Shown here: positions 45,609 through 54,410 of the stretch, piece by piece
Numbering within the stretch: position 1 is the stretch's first letter
How the letters are laid out: each line of letters opens with the position of its first letter
Assembly: GCF_000519305.1 (NCBI RefSeq)
Contig: NZ_JAFG01000004.1
Span: 496,001-560,000 of the forward strand
From: Mesorhizobium ciceri WSM4083
GTDB lineage: Bacteria > Pseudomonadota > Alphaproteobacteria > Rhizobiales > Rhizobiaceae
Reading direction: 5' to 3'
Length of the DNA stretch: 64,000 nucleotides
Position numbers and translations under genes: made by a program
Notes under the pieces: generated by a model
Databases searched by the model: none
What the model saw: only the letters and a program-made list of their open reading frames with translations
What the model was told of the DNA's origin: nothing

Positions 45609-46265
45609 TCAGGATTTTCGCGACAGGCCATCTTCCCTGATCGCGCCGACCAGCGTCTCGCTTCCCTCGCGAAGATGCTGCCTCAGAATGCTTGTGGCCT
45701 CGTCCCCCTCGCGCTCCCTGCAGGCGGCCAGAAGGTCGCGGTGCTCCGTCTGCGAGCGGCTGCGATAGTCCAGGTTCGACAGCAGGATGCGGACGTAGCG
45801 ATCGGCGGCATTGTGGTGCGCCTCGATCAGGCCGAGCAATCGATGGTTGCCGCAGGCGTCGTAGAGAGCCAGATGAAAGGCACGGTTCAGCGCGCCCCAT
45901 CGGCCGACATTGCGCTCCGCGTCGATCTGATCGAGCACCTGTTCCGCCTCGTCGAGCTTCGCGGCAGCGAGGTTAGGAAGCGAAAGCCGCAACGCCTCGC
46001 ATTCAAGCAATTCGCGCAGCGCATAAATTTCACCGATCTCGGCGCCGTCCATCCGAGCGACCTGCGCGCCTTTTGTGGGATGAATGGAGACAATACCTTC
46101 GGCTTCCAATTGGCGAAGGGCGTCACGAATTGGCATGCGGCTGAAGCCAAACTGCTCGGCCAATTCATCCTGGCGCAGCGAAGTGCCCGCCTTGATGGTC
46201 CCACTGGCAATCGCTTCGCGCAGGACATTGGCGACCTGTTCGGCCACGGTTCGCGGCCCCTGCAT
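45609..46265 (-). CDS. GntR family transcriptional regulator (FadR/FCD type)
   Basis: This 218-residue protein has a GntR winged helix ('LRQDELAEQFGFSRMPIRDALRQLEAEG', residues 30-57) and a C-terminal FCD effector domain. The start at ATG 46265 is preferred to an open frame reaching 46367, because the longer version would run through the TGTATAC element at 46354. It follows the MFS exporter gene on the same strand after 108 bp. The exporter and the alcohol dehydrogenase at 48141 are plausible targets. Confidence 0.87.
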   Translation of the reverse strand: MQGPRTVAEQVANVLREAIASGTIKAGTSLRQDELAEQFGFSRMPIRDALRQLEAEGIVSIHPTKGAQVARMDGAEIGEIYALRELLECEALRLSLPNLAAAKLDEAEQVLDQIDAERNVGRWGALNRAFHLALYDACGNHRLLGLIEAHHNAADRYVRILLSNLDYRSRSQTEHRDLLAACREREGDEATSILRQHLREGSETLVGAIREDGLSRKS

Positions 46266-46342
46266 CACGCTTTCCGCAAATCCTCGCAATCGATGCTCCC
46301 GCTCACATGGTGCCAGCCTAACTGAAGACTCCCCATGTGGAT

Positions 46343-46363
46343 ATATGTATGCCTGTATACTCC
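46343..46363 (-). promoter_or_regulatory. GTAT / GTATAC element upstream of the GntR gene
   Basis: TGTATACTCC at 46354-46363 contains the palindrome GTATAC (46355-46360), with another GTAT eight bases to its left (46347-46350). FadR-group GntR proteins often bind TTGTATACAA-like sites. The site is about 90 bases upstream of the regulator's start, so autoregulation is likely. The same TGTATACT core occurs before the alcohol dehydrogenase. Confidence 0.45.
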
Positions 46364-46373
46364 GCATTCGGCA

Positions 46374-47825
46374 TCATTTGCGCGAATTGCCCGGTCGAAC
46401 GTGGCCACTGACCTGCACGCCGTCCTCGGCACGCAGGTACAGGAAACCAGGAATGGACAGCAGCGGGATGACCGCGGTCAGCAGGAACACCTGGTGGAAG
46501 CGTTCCGCTGTCACGATGTGGGTTTCTCCTGCGACAAGGCCCAGCACCATGGCGGCGATCGAGACGCCGAGCGATACGCTGAGTTGCTGCAGGACGCCGC
46601 CGAGACTGGTGGCGCGGCTGAGCTTGTCGGCCGGCAGGTCGGCATAGGACAGCGTGTTGGAGGTCATGAACTGCGCCGACCGGATGACCCCGAAGACAAA
46701 GACGTAAAGGCCGATCATCCAATGCGGCGTATCGGCCTCGATCAAGGCAAAGCCCCCGACAGCGGCGGAACCGACCACCGCGCTGCCGATCAGCACGATA
46801 TTGAAGCCGAAGCGCCGCAACAGCGGCGACAGCAGCGGCCGAATGAGCAAGGCGCCGAAGCTGCCGACGAATGTCAGTGAGCCCGAGGTGACCGGGCTCA
46901 TGCCAAAGCCGACCTGCAGCATCAGCGGCAACAGGAAAGGCACGCCGTTGAGGCCAACGCGGCACAGGCCGCCTGCCAGCGTACCGACCCAGAACGAGCG
47001 AAATCGAAACAGCGTCAGATCGACCGCCGGTGCAACGACGCGGCGCGCATAGCGCCCGAAGGCGAGCAGCAGCAGGATCGCGGCGGCCAACACCAACGCT
47101 GTCGCCGAAACGGGGATGATCGGCCTCCCGATGCTTTCCAGCCCGAACTGCAGCAGCGCAACTCCGCATCCGACCATCAGAAACCCGGCGAAGTCGAAGC
47201 GTTGCACCGCTTCCTCGCGGAAATCGTCGACGAAGCGCAGCGCCGCCAGAATGCCGAGACAACCGAATGGCACGTTGACATAGAATATCCAGCGCCATGA
47301 CGCGTAAGTGGTCAACAGGCCGCCGAGCAGCGGCCCGATCACAGGCCCCATGATGGCGGGCAAGGTCATGTAGGTCATGGCGGTGATCAGCCCGCTGCGC
47401 GGGAAGCTGCGCAGCAGGATCAGCCGCCCGACCGGCGTCATCATGGCGCCGCCCAGCCCCTGCAGGGCGCGCATCGCCAGCAGCATGCCGAAACTGTTGG
47501 CCATGCCGCATAGCGCCGAGCCGAGGGTGAAGGTGAAAAGCGCCAGCGCGAACACTTTTCGTGCGCCGAACCTGTCGGCGAACCAGCCGCTGACGGGAAT
47601 GAATACGGCCAGCGTCAGGATGTAGGTGGTGATCGCCAGGTTCAGCCTGACGGGCGTCGTGTCGAGGCTGCGCGCGATGGCGGGGATCGCGGTGGTGATG
47701 ATGGTGGAATCGAGCTGCTCCATCAGAAAGGCGATGGCGACGATGATTGGGATAATCAGTCTCAGCCTCGGGTCGCGCTCGGTGGCAAATTGAGGCTGTT
47801 CCAATGCTGTGGCCAATTCCGTCAT
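46374..47825 (-). CDS. MFS transporter, DHA2 (EmrB/QacA) family
   Basis: This 483-residue multidrug-type exporter has about 14 hydrophobic segments, the usual number for DHA2 proteins. 'FLMEQLDSTIITTAIPAIARSL' in helix 1 and 'GWFADRFGARKVF' between helices 2 and 3 are family signatures. The ATG at 47825 gives a normal-length protein; the frame open to 47936 has no family resemblance. No membrane-fusion partner is nearby. Its substrate is unknown. Confidence 0.9.
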   Translation of the reverse strand: MTELATALEQPQFATERDPRLRLIIPIIVAIAFLMEQLDSTIITTAIPAIARSLDTTPVRLNLAITTYILTLAVFIPVSGWFADRFGARKVFALALFTFTLGSALCGMANSFGMLLAMRALQGLGGAMMTPVGRLILLRSFPRSGLITAMTYMTLPAIMGPVIGPLLGGLLTTYASWRWIFYVNVPFGCLGILAALRFVDDFREEAVQRFDFAGFLMVGCGVALLQFGLESIGRPIIPVSATALVLAAAILLLLAFGRYARRVVAPAVDLTLFRFRSFWVGTLAGGLCRVGLNGVPFLLPLMLQVGFGMSPVTSGSLTFVGSFGALLIRPLLSPLLRRFGFNIVLIGSAVVGSAAVGGFALIEADTPHWMIGLYVFVFGVIRSAQFMTSNTLSYADLPADKLSRATSLGGVLQQLSVSLGVSIAAMVLGLVAGETHIVTAERFHQVFLLTAVIPLLSIPGFLYLRAEDGVQVSGHVRPGNSRK

Positions 47826-48140
47826 GCAGGCGGCTGCTCTACCCCAGTTGGCGCATCCGCGTTCAAAGGCGAGATCGCCTTCCGTGCGGCAAGCCAGCCG
47901 AGGCCTGATCACACGGCCTGCCTTATGGTCCGACAAATAGGCAAGCGGTAGTCATTTCTGGTTGTGTGGAGGTCAACAAATCTTGACCATGAGCGCCGCC
48001 GGCGAATTGAGCGTCGTGGCAGGCCGTCACCTCGCATTCCACCTGGCTCGATCTCCCTGGGAAACTACCGCCACGCGCTTGCGGCTTGACGGCGCAACGA
48101 AGTTGAGTCACTGGTCGACTAGTATACAAGTGGTGAGGCC
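47826..48140. promoter_or_regulatory. Divergent intergenic region with TTGTATACTA site
   Basis: This 315-bp spacer separates the exporter and the alcohol dehydrogenase. No convincing gene was found in it. Next to the dehydrogenase start it holds TAGTATACAA (48120-48129), which reads TTGTATACTA on the other strand, a 9/10 match to the TTGTATACAA form used by FadR-group GntR proteins. GAGG just before 48141 is the ribosome-binding site. Confidence 0.5.
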
Positions 48141-49157
48141 ATGCTTGAAGTTCTCGTTCGCGCGCCGCGGTCGCTGGAAGTCCGGCAAGGCGCCATGCCC
48201 GAGCCCGGCGCCGGTGAAGTCGTCGTTCATGTCAGCCGTGCGGGTATCTGCGGCTCCGACATTCACATCCTGCATGGCTCCAATCCGTTCGCCGTCTATC
48301 CGCGCATCATCGGCCATGAATTCGCAGGCACGGTAACAGCGCTCGGACGCAATGTGACCGGCATCGCGGTGGGAGACCGCGTGGTGGTCGATCCCGTGGT
48401 GTCGTGCGGCCACTGCTATCCCTGCCGGGTCGGCCGCTCCAATGTCTGCGCCAACCTCGAAGTGATGGGCGTTCACCGCGACGGCGGCTTTCGCGCCTTC
48501 GTGGCGGTGCCGGCAGCAAGTGCCATACCGGTTCCAGCGAATATGCCGTTTGGGCTGGCGGCCCTGGCCGAGCCGTTTTCCATCGCCGCCAATGTGCTTG
48601 ATCGTACCGGTTGCGGACCCGACGATACGGTGCTGATCTATGGCGCCGGCACGGTCGGCGTCACTGTCCTGCAGGTCGCCAAGCTCAAGGGCGCGCGCTG
48701 CATCGTGGCCGATATCGACGAAGCCCGCCTCGAGCGAGCGCTTCGCTTCGGTGCCGACAGGGTGATCCACTCCGCCCGCGATCCCGTGCCGGCCGCGGTG
48801 CGCGGCGAAAATGATGGTCTTGGCCCGACTCTGGTCATCGACGGCGCCGGTATTCCCGCACTTCTTGACGAGGCTTGCCGGCTGGCCAGCCCGGCGGGCC
48901 GCATCGGCCTGCTCGGTTTTTCCGATGCCCCATCCAATCTCAGCCAGCAGGAAGTGGTGCGCAAGGAACTGACCATCGTCGGCTCGCGCCTGAACCGCCG
49001 GCTGTTGCCGCGCGTCGTCGAATGGCTGGCCGACAAGCGGCTCGACCCGCAAGGCATGATCACGCAGGTCTTCGCGGCGGCGGATGCACGCGCCGCCTTC
49101 GACCTTATCGAGAAGGAACCGCAGCGAACGCTGAAGGTCCAGTTGGACTTCTCATGA
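48141..49157 (+). CDS. Zinc-dependent alcohol dehydrogenase (sorbitol/threonine dehydrogenase type)
   Basis: This 338-residue medium-chain dehydrogenase has catalytic zinc ligands C37, H59 and E60 ('ICGSD', 'GHEFAG'). Structural zinc cysteines are C89, C92, C95 and C103. The NAD-binding motif is 'IYGAGTVGVTVLQVAK'. The group includes sorbitol, galactitol, gluconate-5 and threonine dehydrogenases. It converges on the sugar-acid operon at 49165 with seven bases between stops. Polyol or sugar-acid oxidation is most likely, and control by a GntR protein is suggested by the promoter site. Confidence 0.92.
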   Translation: MLEVLVRAPRSLEVRQGAMPEPGAGEVVVHVSRAGICGSDIHILHGSNPFAVYPRIIGHEFAGTVTALGRNVTGIAVGDRVVVDPVVSCGHCYPCRVGRSNVCANLEVMGVHRDGGFRAFVAVPAASAIPVPANMPFGLAALAEPFSIAANVLDRTGCGPDDTVLIYGAGTVGVTVLQVAKLKGARCIVADIDEARLERALRFGADRVIHSARDPVPAAVRGENDGLGPTLVIDGAGIPALLDEACRLASPAGRIGLLGFSDAPSNLSQQEVVRKELTIVGSRLNRRLLPRVVEWLADKRLDPQGMITQVFAAADARAAFDLIEKEPQRTLKVQLDFS

Positions 49158-49164
49158 GCCGGAC

Positions 49165-49869
49165 TTAGCTCTCGACCAGCGCGATGGCGCGCAGCGGCGA
49201 TCCGCTGCCGCCTTCGATCGCCAGCGGCAAGCTGATCAGGAAGCACAGCGGCGGCAAGTCGCCAAGCCGGGCGAAATTCTCGCCGATCAGGATGCCCGCT
49301 GAAAGCAGCGTATTGTGCGCCGGGAAATCCTCGCTGCCGAAACAATCGATCGACAGGCAGTCCGAGCCGACGATGCGCGCACCGCGCTCGACCAGCAATT
49401 CGCTTGCTTGCCGCGACAGGCCGGGCCAGTCGGCGAGAAACGCGGCCGGATCGTCCCAGAACCGGTCCCAGCCGAAATGGAAGAACACGGCGTCGCCCTG
49501 CCGTACGCAGCCATGTTCGGCCTCGAAAGCGAAGATAGAATCCGGCTCGACCGCCTGCCGGGGACGACAGCCACGCGCGTCGATCGTCACCATGCGGCCG
49601 AAGAAACGCTCGACCGGAATGCCGGAGATGGCAGCACCGCCGCGGATGAAATGGACCGGCGCGTCGAAATGCGTGCCGGTGTGCTCGCTCATAGCCAACG
49701 CATGATTGCAGGCGACGTCGCCGCGGTCATAGGATTCCACCATTTCCTGGCAGTAATGCGGGTGCGTCGGCCACACCGGCATGCCGGGCTTCATCGGATG
49801 TGTCAGATCGACGAAGGAAACCGCCTTCGTTTCGAACAGCCCGGCGAGGGTGTCGGTGGCGGATGTCAT
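49165..49869 (-). CDS. Cyclase family protein (kynurenine formamidase-like hydrolase)
   Basis: This 234-residue metal-dependent hydrolase has the family motif HTGTHFDAPVH at residues 63-73. Relatives hydrolyse N-formylkynurenine, isatin or cyclic esters and amides. It is the last gene of an operon with an enolase-superfamily dehydratase and a CUT2 importer, overlapping the upstream permease as ATGA. A lactone or cyclic intermediate of the imported sugar acid is therefore more likely than kynurenine. The longer frame to 50004 is rejected because of that overlap. Confidence 0.88.
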   Translation of the reverse strand: MTSATDTLAGLFETKAVSFVDLTHPMKPGMPVWPTHPHYCQEMVESYDRGDVACNHALAMSEHTGTHFDAPVHFIRGGAAISGIPVERFFGRMVTIDARGCRPRQAVEPDSIFAFEAEHGCVRQGDAVFFHFGWDRFWDDPAAFLADWPGLSRQASELLVERGARIVGSDCLSIDCFGSEDFPAHNTLLSAGILIGENFARLGDLPPLCFLISLPLAIEGGSGSPLRAIALVES

Positions 49870-50804
49870 CTGACGCGCGGCCTCGGCACGAGAGCGACGA
49901 TCAAGATGATCAGCACGCCGGTCAAAAGGAAGCGCACGCCTGCCTGGATGCCAAAGGTGTTGAGCATGGTGGACATCAGGTTGAAGAACAATGCAGCCCC
50001 CCATATGCCGATGGCGTTGGCCTGTCCACCAGCGACGCTGGTGCCGCCAAGCACCACCACGGCGATCGATTCCATCAGATAGGCGTCACCCATGTTGAGT
50101 GCTGCCCCGCCGCTGAAGCCGGCAAGCAGGAAGCCGGCGAGCGCTGCCGCCGTGCCGCACAGCATATAAGCAATCAACCGCACCCGTGCGACGTTGATGC
50201 CGGCGAGCCGCGCCGCCGGTTCGCTCTGGCCGGTGGCCAGCACTTGCCGGCCCCAGACCGTGCGTTTGAGAGCGATCATGGCGACCAGCGTCAGCACCAT
50301 CACCGCGATCGGCATGAATTGCACGCCGCCAAGGCTCATCGAGGTGAACCGGGAAAGGCCGGCCGGCGGCTTCAGTGTCGCCTGGCCGCCGAGATTGAAG
50401 GCAAGCGACTGGAACACGAAGCTCCAGGCGAGCGTGGCGATGATCGGCGGCAGCCTGAGCGCGACGATGGCAAGGAAGTTAGCGGCCCCGGCAACGGCGC
50501 CGACGGCAAGTGCTGCAAGCAGGCCAGGCAACAGCATGCCGTCGGACCCTTGCATGACCGTCATCGACACATAGGCGGCCAGCGTCAGCACGGATGGCAC
50601 GGACAGGTCGATATTGCCCGGCCCGGAGGCGACCACGAACATCTGCCCGGTTCCTACCACAACGCTGAAGGCACCGAAGGCGAGCGCGCCCGACAGCGTG
50701 GCGCCGGCACTGCCGATGCCCGAGTAGGCTGTCGTCGCCAGCCACATTGCGAGCGCCACGATGAAGCCGTAGGTCCACGGCGCGAGGCTCAATCTCCGGG
50801 TCAT
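49866..50804 (-). CDS. Sugar ABC transporter permease (RbsC/CUT2 family)
   Basis: This 312-residue permease begins at ATG 50804 ('MTRRLSLAPWTYGF'), which overlaps the preceding permease stop as ATGA. Family motifs are 'SGPGNIDLSVPSVLTLAAYV' and the late 'IAVVVLGGTSVAGGQANAIGIWGA'. About eight to ten hydrophobic segments are visible. It pairs with the permease encoded at 50801-51775. Confidence 0.92.
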   Translation of the reverse strand: MTRRLSLAPWTYGFIVALAMWLATTAYSGIGSAGATLSGALAFGAFSVVVGTGQMFVVASGPGNIDLSVPSVLTLAAYVSMTVMQGSDGMLLPGLLAALAVGAVAGAANFLAIVALRLPPIIATLAWSFVFQSLAFNLGGQATLKPPAGLSRFTSMSLGGVQFMPIAVMVLTLVAMIALKRTVWGRQVLATGQSEPAARLAGINVARVRLIAYMLCGTAAALAGFLLAGFSGGAALNMGDAYLMESIAVVVLGGTSVAGGQANAIGIWGAALFFNLMSTMLNTFGIQAGVRFLLTGVLIILIVALVPRPRVR

Positions 50805-51775
50805 CGCGCCCGCTCCGACAAAAGCACGCGCCCGGCCAGCACGAGAAACAGGATGACGCCCTGGGCACCGATCTGCCATGTCGGCGGCACCTGCAGGAAG
50901 GACAGAAGCGAGCCCGCGAGCGACAGCGTCAGCGCACCGACCACCGTGCCGACCGGCGAGACGACGCCACCGGTGAAAGCGCCACCGCCGAGGATCACCG
51001 CGCCGACGCCGAGCAGCGTATAGGCCGGCGCGACATTGGCGTCGCCCGATGTGGTGAGGCCGGTCAGCGTCAGCCCGGCCAGACAGGCAAGCAGGCCGGC
51101 GGCGGCGTAGACGGCGACGCGGATGCCGATAACGGACCAGCCGGCGCGCTCGACGGCGCGCGGATTGCCGCCGGCGCCGCGCAACACCACGCCATAGGAG
51201 GAGCGCGAGATGACGAGATGGCCGGCGAGCGCCGCCAGTGCCGCCAGCCAGATCGACAGCGGCATCAAAGGCGGCTGCCAACTCATGAAGGAAGCCAGCC
51301 ATGCCGGCGCCGAGCCACCCGGCGCCGGCAGCAGGATCACGGCGATGCCGAGCCAGATGAAGGACATGCCCAGCGTCACGATGATCGACGGCAGTTGCCG
51401 CGAATGGATAAGCAGGCCAAAGCCGGCATAGACGGCGATCAGGACCAGATAGCACAGCAGCGCGAGCGCAGGTGCATCCTGCAAATAGAGCGCGGTGACG
51501 CAGGTGATCAGCCCGACAAAGGCGCCATTGGACAGGTCGATGTCGCCCAGCATGATCACCATCATCTGTGCCAGCGCGGCGAACACCAGCGGCACCGAGA
51601 GCTTGAACAGAAGGTGGAAGCCGAAATAGCTCATCGCCGCTGGGCGGATGCTGAAGATGATGGCCAGCATGACCAGCAGCGCGATCGCCGGCAGGCCGAC
51701 CTGCAAGGCATTGAGCAAGGCCGGGCGCGCCTTGGAAGAGGAACGGGCGGGAGCACGGGCAGCTGCGTCAGACAT
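50801..51775 (-). CDS. Sugar ABC transporter permease (RbsC/CUT2 family)
   Basis: This 324-residue permease starts at ATG 51775 behind GGAGG and overlaps the ATPase stop by 8 bp. Motifs include 'MLGDIDLSNGAFVGLITCV' and 'GVGAVILGGGAFTGGVVSPVGTVVGAL'. The N-terminus is Ala/Ser-rich and cytoplasmic. It is the first of two permeases in the operon. Confidence 0.92.
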   Translation of the reverse strand: MSDAAARAPARSSSKARPALLNALQVGLPAIALLVMLAIIFSIRPAAMSYFGFHLLFKLSVPLVFAALAQMMVIMLGDIDLSNGAFVGLITCVTALYLQDAPALALLCYLVLIAVYAGFGLLIHSRQLPSIIVTLGMSFIWLGIAVILLPAPGGSAPAWLASFMSWQPPLMPLSIWLAALAALAGHLVISRSSYGVVLRGAGGNPRAVERAGWSVIGIRVAVYAAAGLLACLAGLTLTGLTTSGDANVAPAYTLLGVGAVILGGGAFTGGVVSPVGTVVGALTLSLAGSLLSFLQVPPTWQIGAQGVILFLVLAGRVLLSERAR

Positions 51776-53258
51776 GCTCGCCTCCGAACGACGCCTGCAG
51801 AATACGGCCGGTCTCGATGGCGTCGCCTTCCAGTCTGGTCGCGGCGCGTCCCTCGCGGAAGACATAGATGCGCTCGCAATTGGTCAGCTCTTCGAGCTCG
51901 GTCGTGTACCAGACGAAGGAGCGTCCGTTCTCGGCCTCGGCGCGGATCAGCCGGTAGACCTCCTGCTTGGTGCCGACATCGACGCCGCGCATCGGGTCGT
52001 CGAGGAAGATTACCTGCGCATCCGACGCCAGTGCGCGGGCGAACAGCACCTTCTGCTGGTTGCCGCCGGACAGCGACAGGATCGGCGTGTCGATCGAAGG
52101 CGCCTTGACCTTGAGCCGGTCCGACCAGGTCTCGGCCAGCTTGCGGGCGGCAGCGCTTGAAATCATGCCGCCCCGCGTCAGCGCATTCAGGCTGCGGATG
52201 GTCAGATTGTCTGCGATGGACCATAGCGAGAACACGCCCTCCGAGCCGCGGTCGCCGGCGACATAGGCACCCGGCAAGGCCTCGCGCTGCCGGCGCGCGG
52301 CATAAAACATCGCACGCAGCCGCTCGCGCTGGCCGTGGCCGTCGAGCCCGGCGAAACCGATGATCTCGCCCTTGCCGACGTCGATGGTCAGATCAGCGGT
52401 GTCGCGACCCGCATGCCGGATCACTGGAGCCTGCACCGACGCGGCCTTGCCGGCGGAGCGGTCGCGGGGCCGCTCGATGCTGCCCATCAGCTCGACAAGC
52501 GCGGCGCGTGTCAGGCCGGGGGTCGTCCGCTCGGCGACGACCTTGCCGTCGACCATGACGACGGTGCGGTCGCAGACGGCGAGGATCTCGTTCAGTCGAT
52601 GGGTGATCAGGATGCAGGCGATACCGCGTCCTGCCGCGCGGCGGATATGAGCAAGCAATTGTTCCGTCGCCTCGTGGCCGAGCGCCGAGGTCGGCTCATC
52701 GAGGATGACGGCGCGTAATTTGATGCTGGTTTGCGTGAAGGCGCGGGCGATCTCGACCATCTGTCGCTCGCCGATCGGCAGGTCGGCGACCTTCCTGTCG
52801 AGATCTATGCCGTGGCCAGGGAAGATCTCGTCCAGCACCGGACCGATCACCTGACGCGCGCGCCGCCGCCAGCCCAACCCGCGCAAGGACCTGTGCACGA
52901 TGCGGGTGTTTTCCGCCGACGTCAAATTGGCGCAGAGCGACAGTTCCTGGAAGATGCAGCGCAGCCCGGCCTGCTGGGCGCTGGCCGCACTCCAGACACC
53001 GATCTCACGCCCGCCGAGGCGAAAGCTGCCACCGCTGCGCTCGACCGTGCCGGCCAACACGTTCATCAGCGTCGACTTGCCGGCGCCATTGTGACCGACG
53101 AGGCCGACGACCTCGCCGGGCTTGAGATGAAAATCCACGCCGCCCAGGGCATGCACGGCATCATAGTGCTTGCGGACATCGCGCACCTCGATGAGGAGGC
53201 CGTCGGCATTGACCGTCTCTGCTACGTCCTTTTTGGGCGACGTGGGATCGTTCATCAT
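51768..53258 (-). CDS. Sugar ABC transporter ATP-binding protein (RbsA type, two domains)
   Basis: This 496-residue ATPase holds two nucleotide-binding domains in one chain, the standard form. The first has Walker A GHNGAGKST, Walker B 'AVILDEPTSAL' and 'LITHRLNEI'. The second has the degenerate P-loop 'GLDGHGQRE', signature LSGGNQQ and Walker B 'VIFLDDPMRGVD', with Asp where the catalytic Glu should be. The start is a double ATG at 53258/53255, just after the receptor gene's stop. It contrasts with the split version at 15890-17363. Confidence 0.92.
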   Translation of the reverse strand: MMNDPTSPKKDVAETVNADGLLIEVRDVRKHYDAVHALGGVDFHLKPGEVVGLVGHNGAGKSTLMNVLAGTVERSGGSFRLGGREIGVWSAASAQQAGLRCIFQELSLCANLTSAENTRIVHRSLRGLGWRRRARQVIGPVLDEIFPGHGIDLDRKVADLPIGERQMVEIARAFTQTSIKLRAVILDEPTSALGHEATEQLLAHIRRAAGRGIACILITHRLNEILAVCDRTVVMVDGKVVAERTTPGLTRAALVELMGSIERPRDRSAGKAASVQAPVIRHAGRDTADLTIDVGKGEIIGFAGLDGHGQRERLRAMFYAARRQREALPGAYVAGDRGSEGVFSLWSIADNLTIRSLNALTRGGMISSAAARKLAETWSDRLKVKAPSIDTPILSLSGGNQQKVLFARALASDAQVIFLDDPMRGVDVGTKQEVYRLIRAEAENGRSFVWYTTELEELTNCERIYVFREGRAATRLEGDAIETGRILQASFGGEHV

Positions 53259-53271
53259 TCGGCCATGCTGC

Positions 53272-54348
53272 TCATTTCGGCGCGGGAACGCCCGGCAGAG
53301 GCTCTTTCTTAGCGTTGGCGTCGATGATCTTGGCCACCAGCTCCTGCGGATATTCGGCATTGACGACGCCGCCTGCGGGAACCGTCTTCAGCCAGGCGTC
53401 AAGGTCAGGCTGATTGATCTGCAAGAGCGGCACCTCGACGAATTTCGGCACCTGCTTGCCGGCCAGGATCTGCTGCGCGACCCAGAACGCGACCTGCGAG
53501 ACGCTGGGCGTGGCACCCAGCGAGAAGGTTTCGTAGCCGCTGGCGTCATGCTCCTGCTTCCACAGCGCCAATTCGTCCTGGCGGTTGCCCATGATGATGA
53601 TCGGCAGCGGCCGGTTGGCGGCCTTGAATGCCTGCGCCGCGCCATAGCCGTCGCCGCCCTGCGTCAGCACCGCATCGACCTGAGGCAGCGACGGCAGGAT
53701 GCCCGACACTTCCTTTTGTGCCACGGTCGCCGTCCACTGGCCATAGACCTCGCCGACGGCCTTGTAGCTGGCGTGCGCCTTCATCGCTTTCTCGACGCCC
53801 TCATGCAGGCGCTTGTCGAAACCGTCGCCAGCCATACCGCGGATCTCGAGGATGTTGGCCGGTTTGTCGCCGAGCTTGCTGGAGATGAAATCCAGTTCTG
53901 CCTTGGCATAGGAATCAAGGTTGTAGTCGACGACATAGGCGCAAGGCTCGGTGACGCCGCTGGCGAAGGCAACGACCGTGATACCGGCATTGCAGGCATC
54001 CTTGATGGCGCCGTTGAGTGCGGTGTCGGAGCCGGCAAGGACGATGATCGCGTCGTAGCCCTGCAGGATCAGGTTCTCGATCTGGCTGGCCTGTTCGGTC
54101 ACCGAATTGTTCGAGCTGACGACGGCTGTTGCGGCGACCTGCTTGTCGGCCACGGCCTTGGCGCCCATTTCCTCGAAGCTCTTTATCATCACCTGGCGGA
54201 AGGAATTGCCGGCGTAGGAATTGCTGAAGGCGATCTTCTTGGCCGAAGTGTCGCCCTTGGCGACGCCGTCATCGGCGCGAGCGTCCAGCGTTGCAAAGCT
54301 GGTGCAGCCGAGCATGGCTGCAACGAATAAGGCTGTGGTCCTGCTCAT
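53272..54348 (-). CDS. Sugar ABC transporter substrate-binding protein (CUT2)
   Basis: This 358-residue periplasmic receptor begins at ATG 54348 behind GGAGGAG. The signal peptide ends near residue 25 ('LDARA'). The mature protein has ribose-binding-protein features ('FSNSYAGNSFRQVMIKSFEEM', 'DTALNGAIKDACNAGITVVAF'). It lies between the enolase-superfamily dehydratase and the ATPase, so its ligand should be the dehydratase substrate or its precursor. Confidence 0.92.
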   Translation of the reverse strand: MSRTTALFVAAMLGCTSFATLDARADDGVAKGDTSAKKIAFSNSYAGNSFRQVMIKSFEEMGAKAVADKQVAATAVVSSNNSVTEQASQIENLILQGYDAIIVLAGSDTALNGAIKDACNAGITVVAFASGVTEPCAYVVDYNLDSYAKAELDFISSKLGDKPANILEIRGMAGDGFDKRLHEGVEKAMKAHASYKAVGEVYGQWTATVAQKEVSGILPSLPQVDAVLTQGGDGYGAAQAFKAANRPLPIIIMGNRQDELALWKQEHDASGYETFSLGATPSVSQVAFWVAQQILAGKQVPKFVEVPLLQINQPDLDAWLKTVPAGGVVNAEYPQELVAKIIDANAKKEPLPGVPAPK

Positions 54349-54410
54349 TGTTGTTCTCCTCCGGTTGAAAGTCATAGCGTCCTCCCGCCGATCCTTTCGA
54401 ACGAAAAATG

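Noticed and set aside
49800..51023. A 407-codon plus-strand open frame across the cyclase/permease genes
   Set aside because: It is His/Gln/Arg-rich low-complexity translation opposite two membrane-protein genes; such antisense frames are expected in GC-rich DNA.
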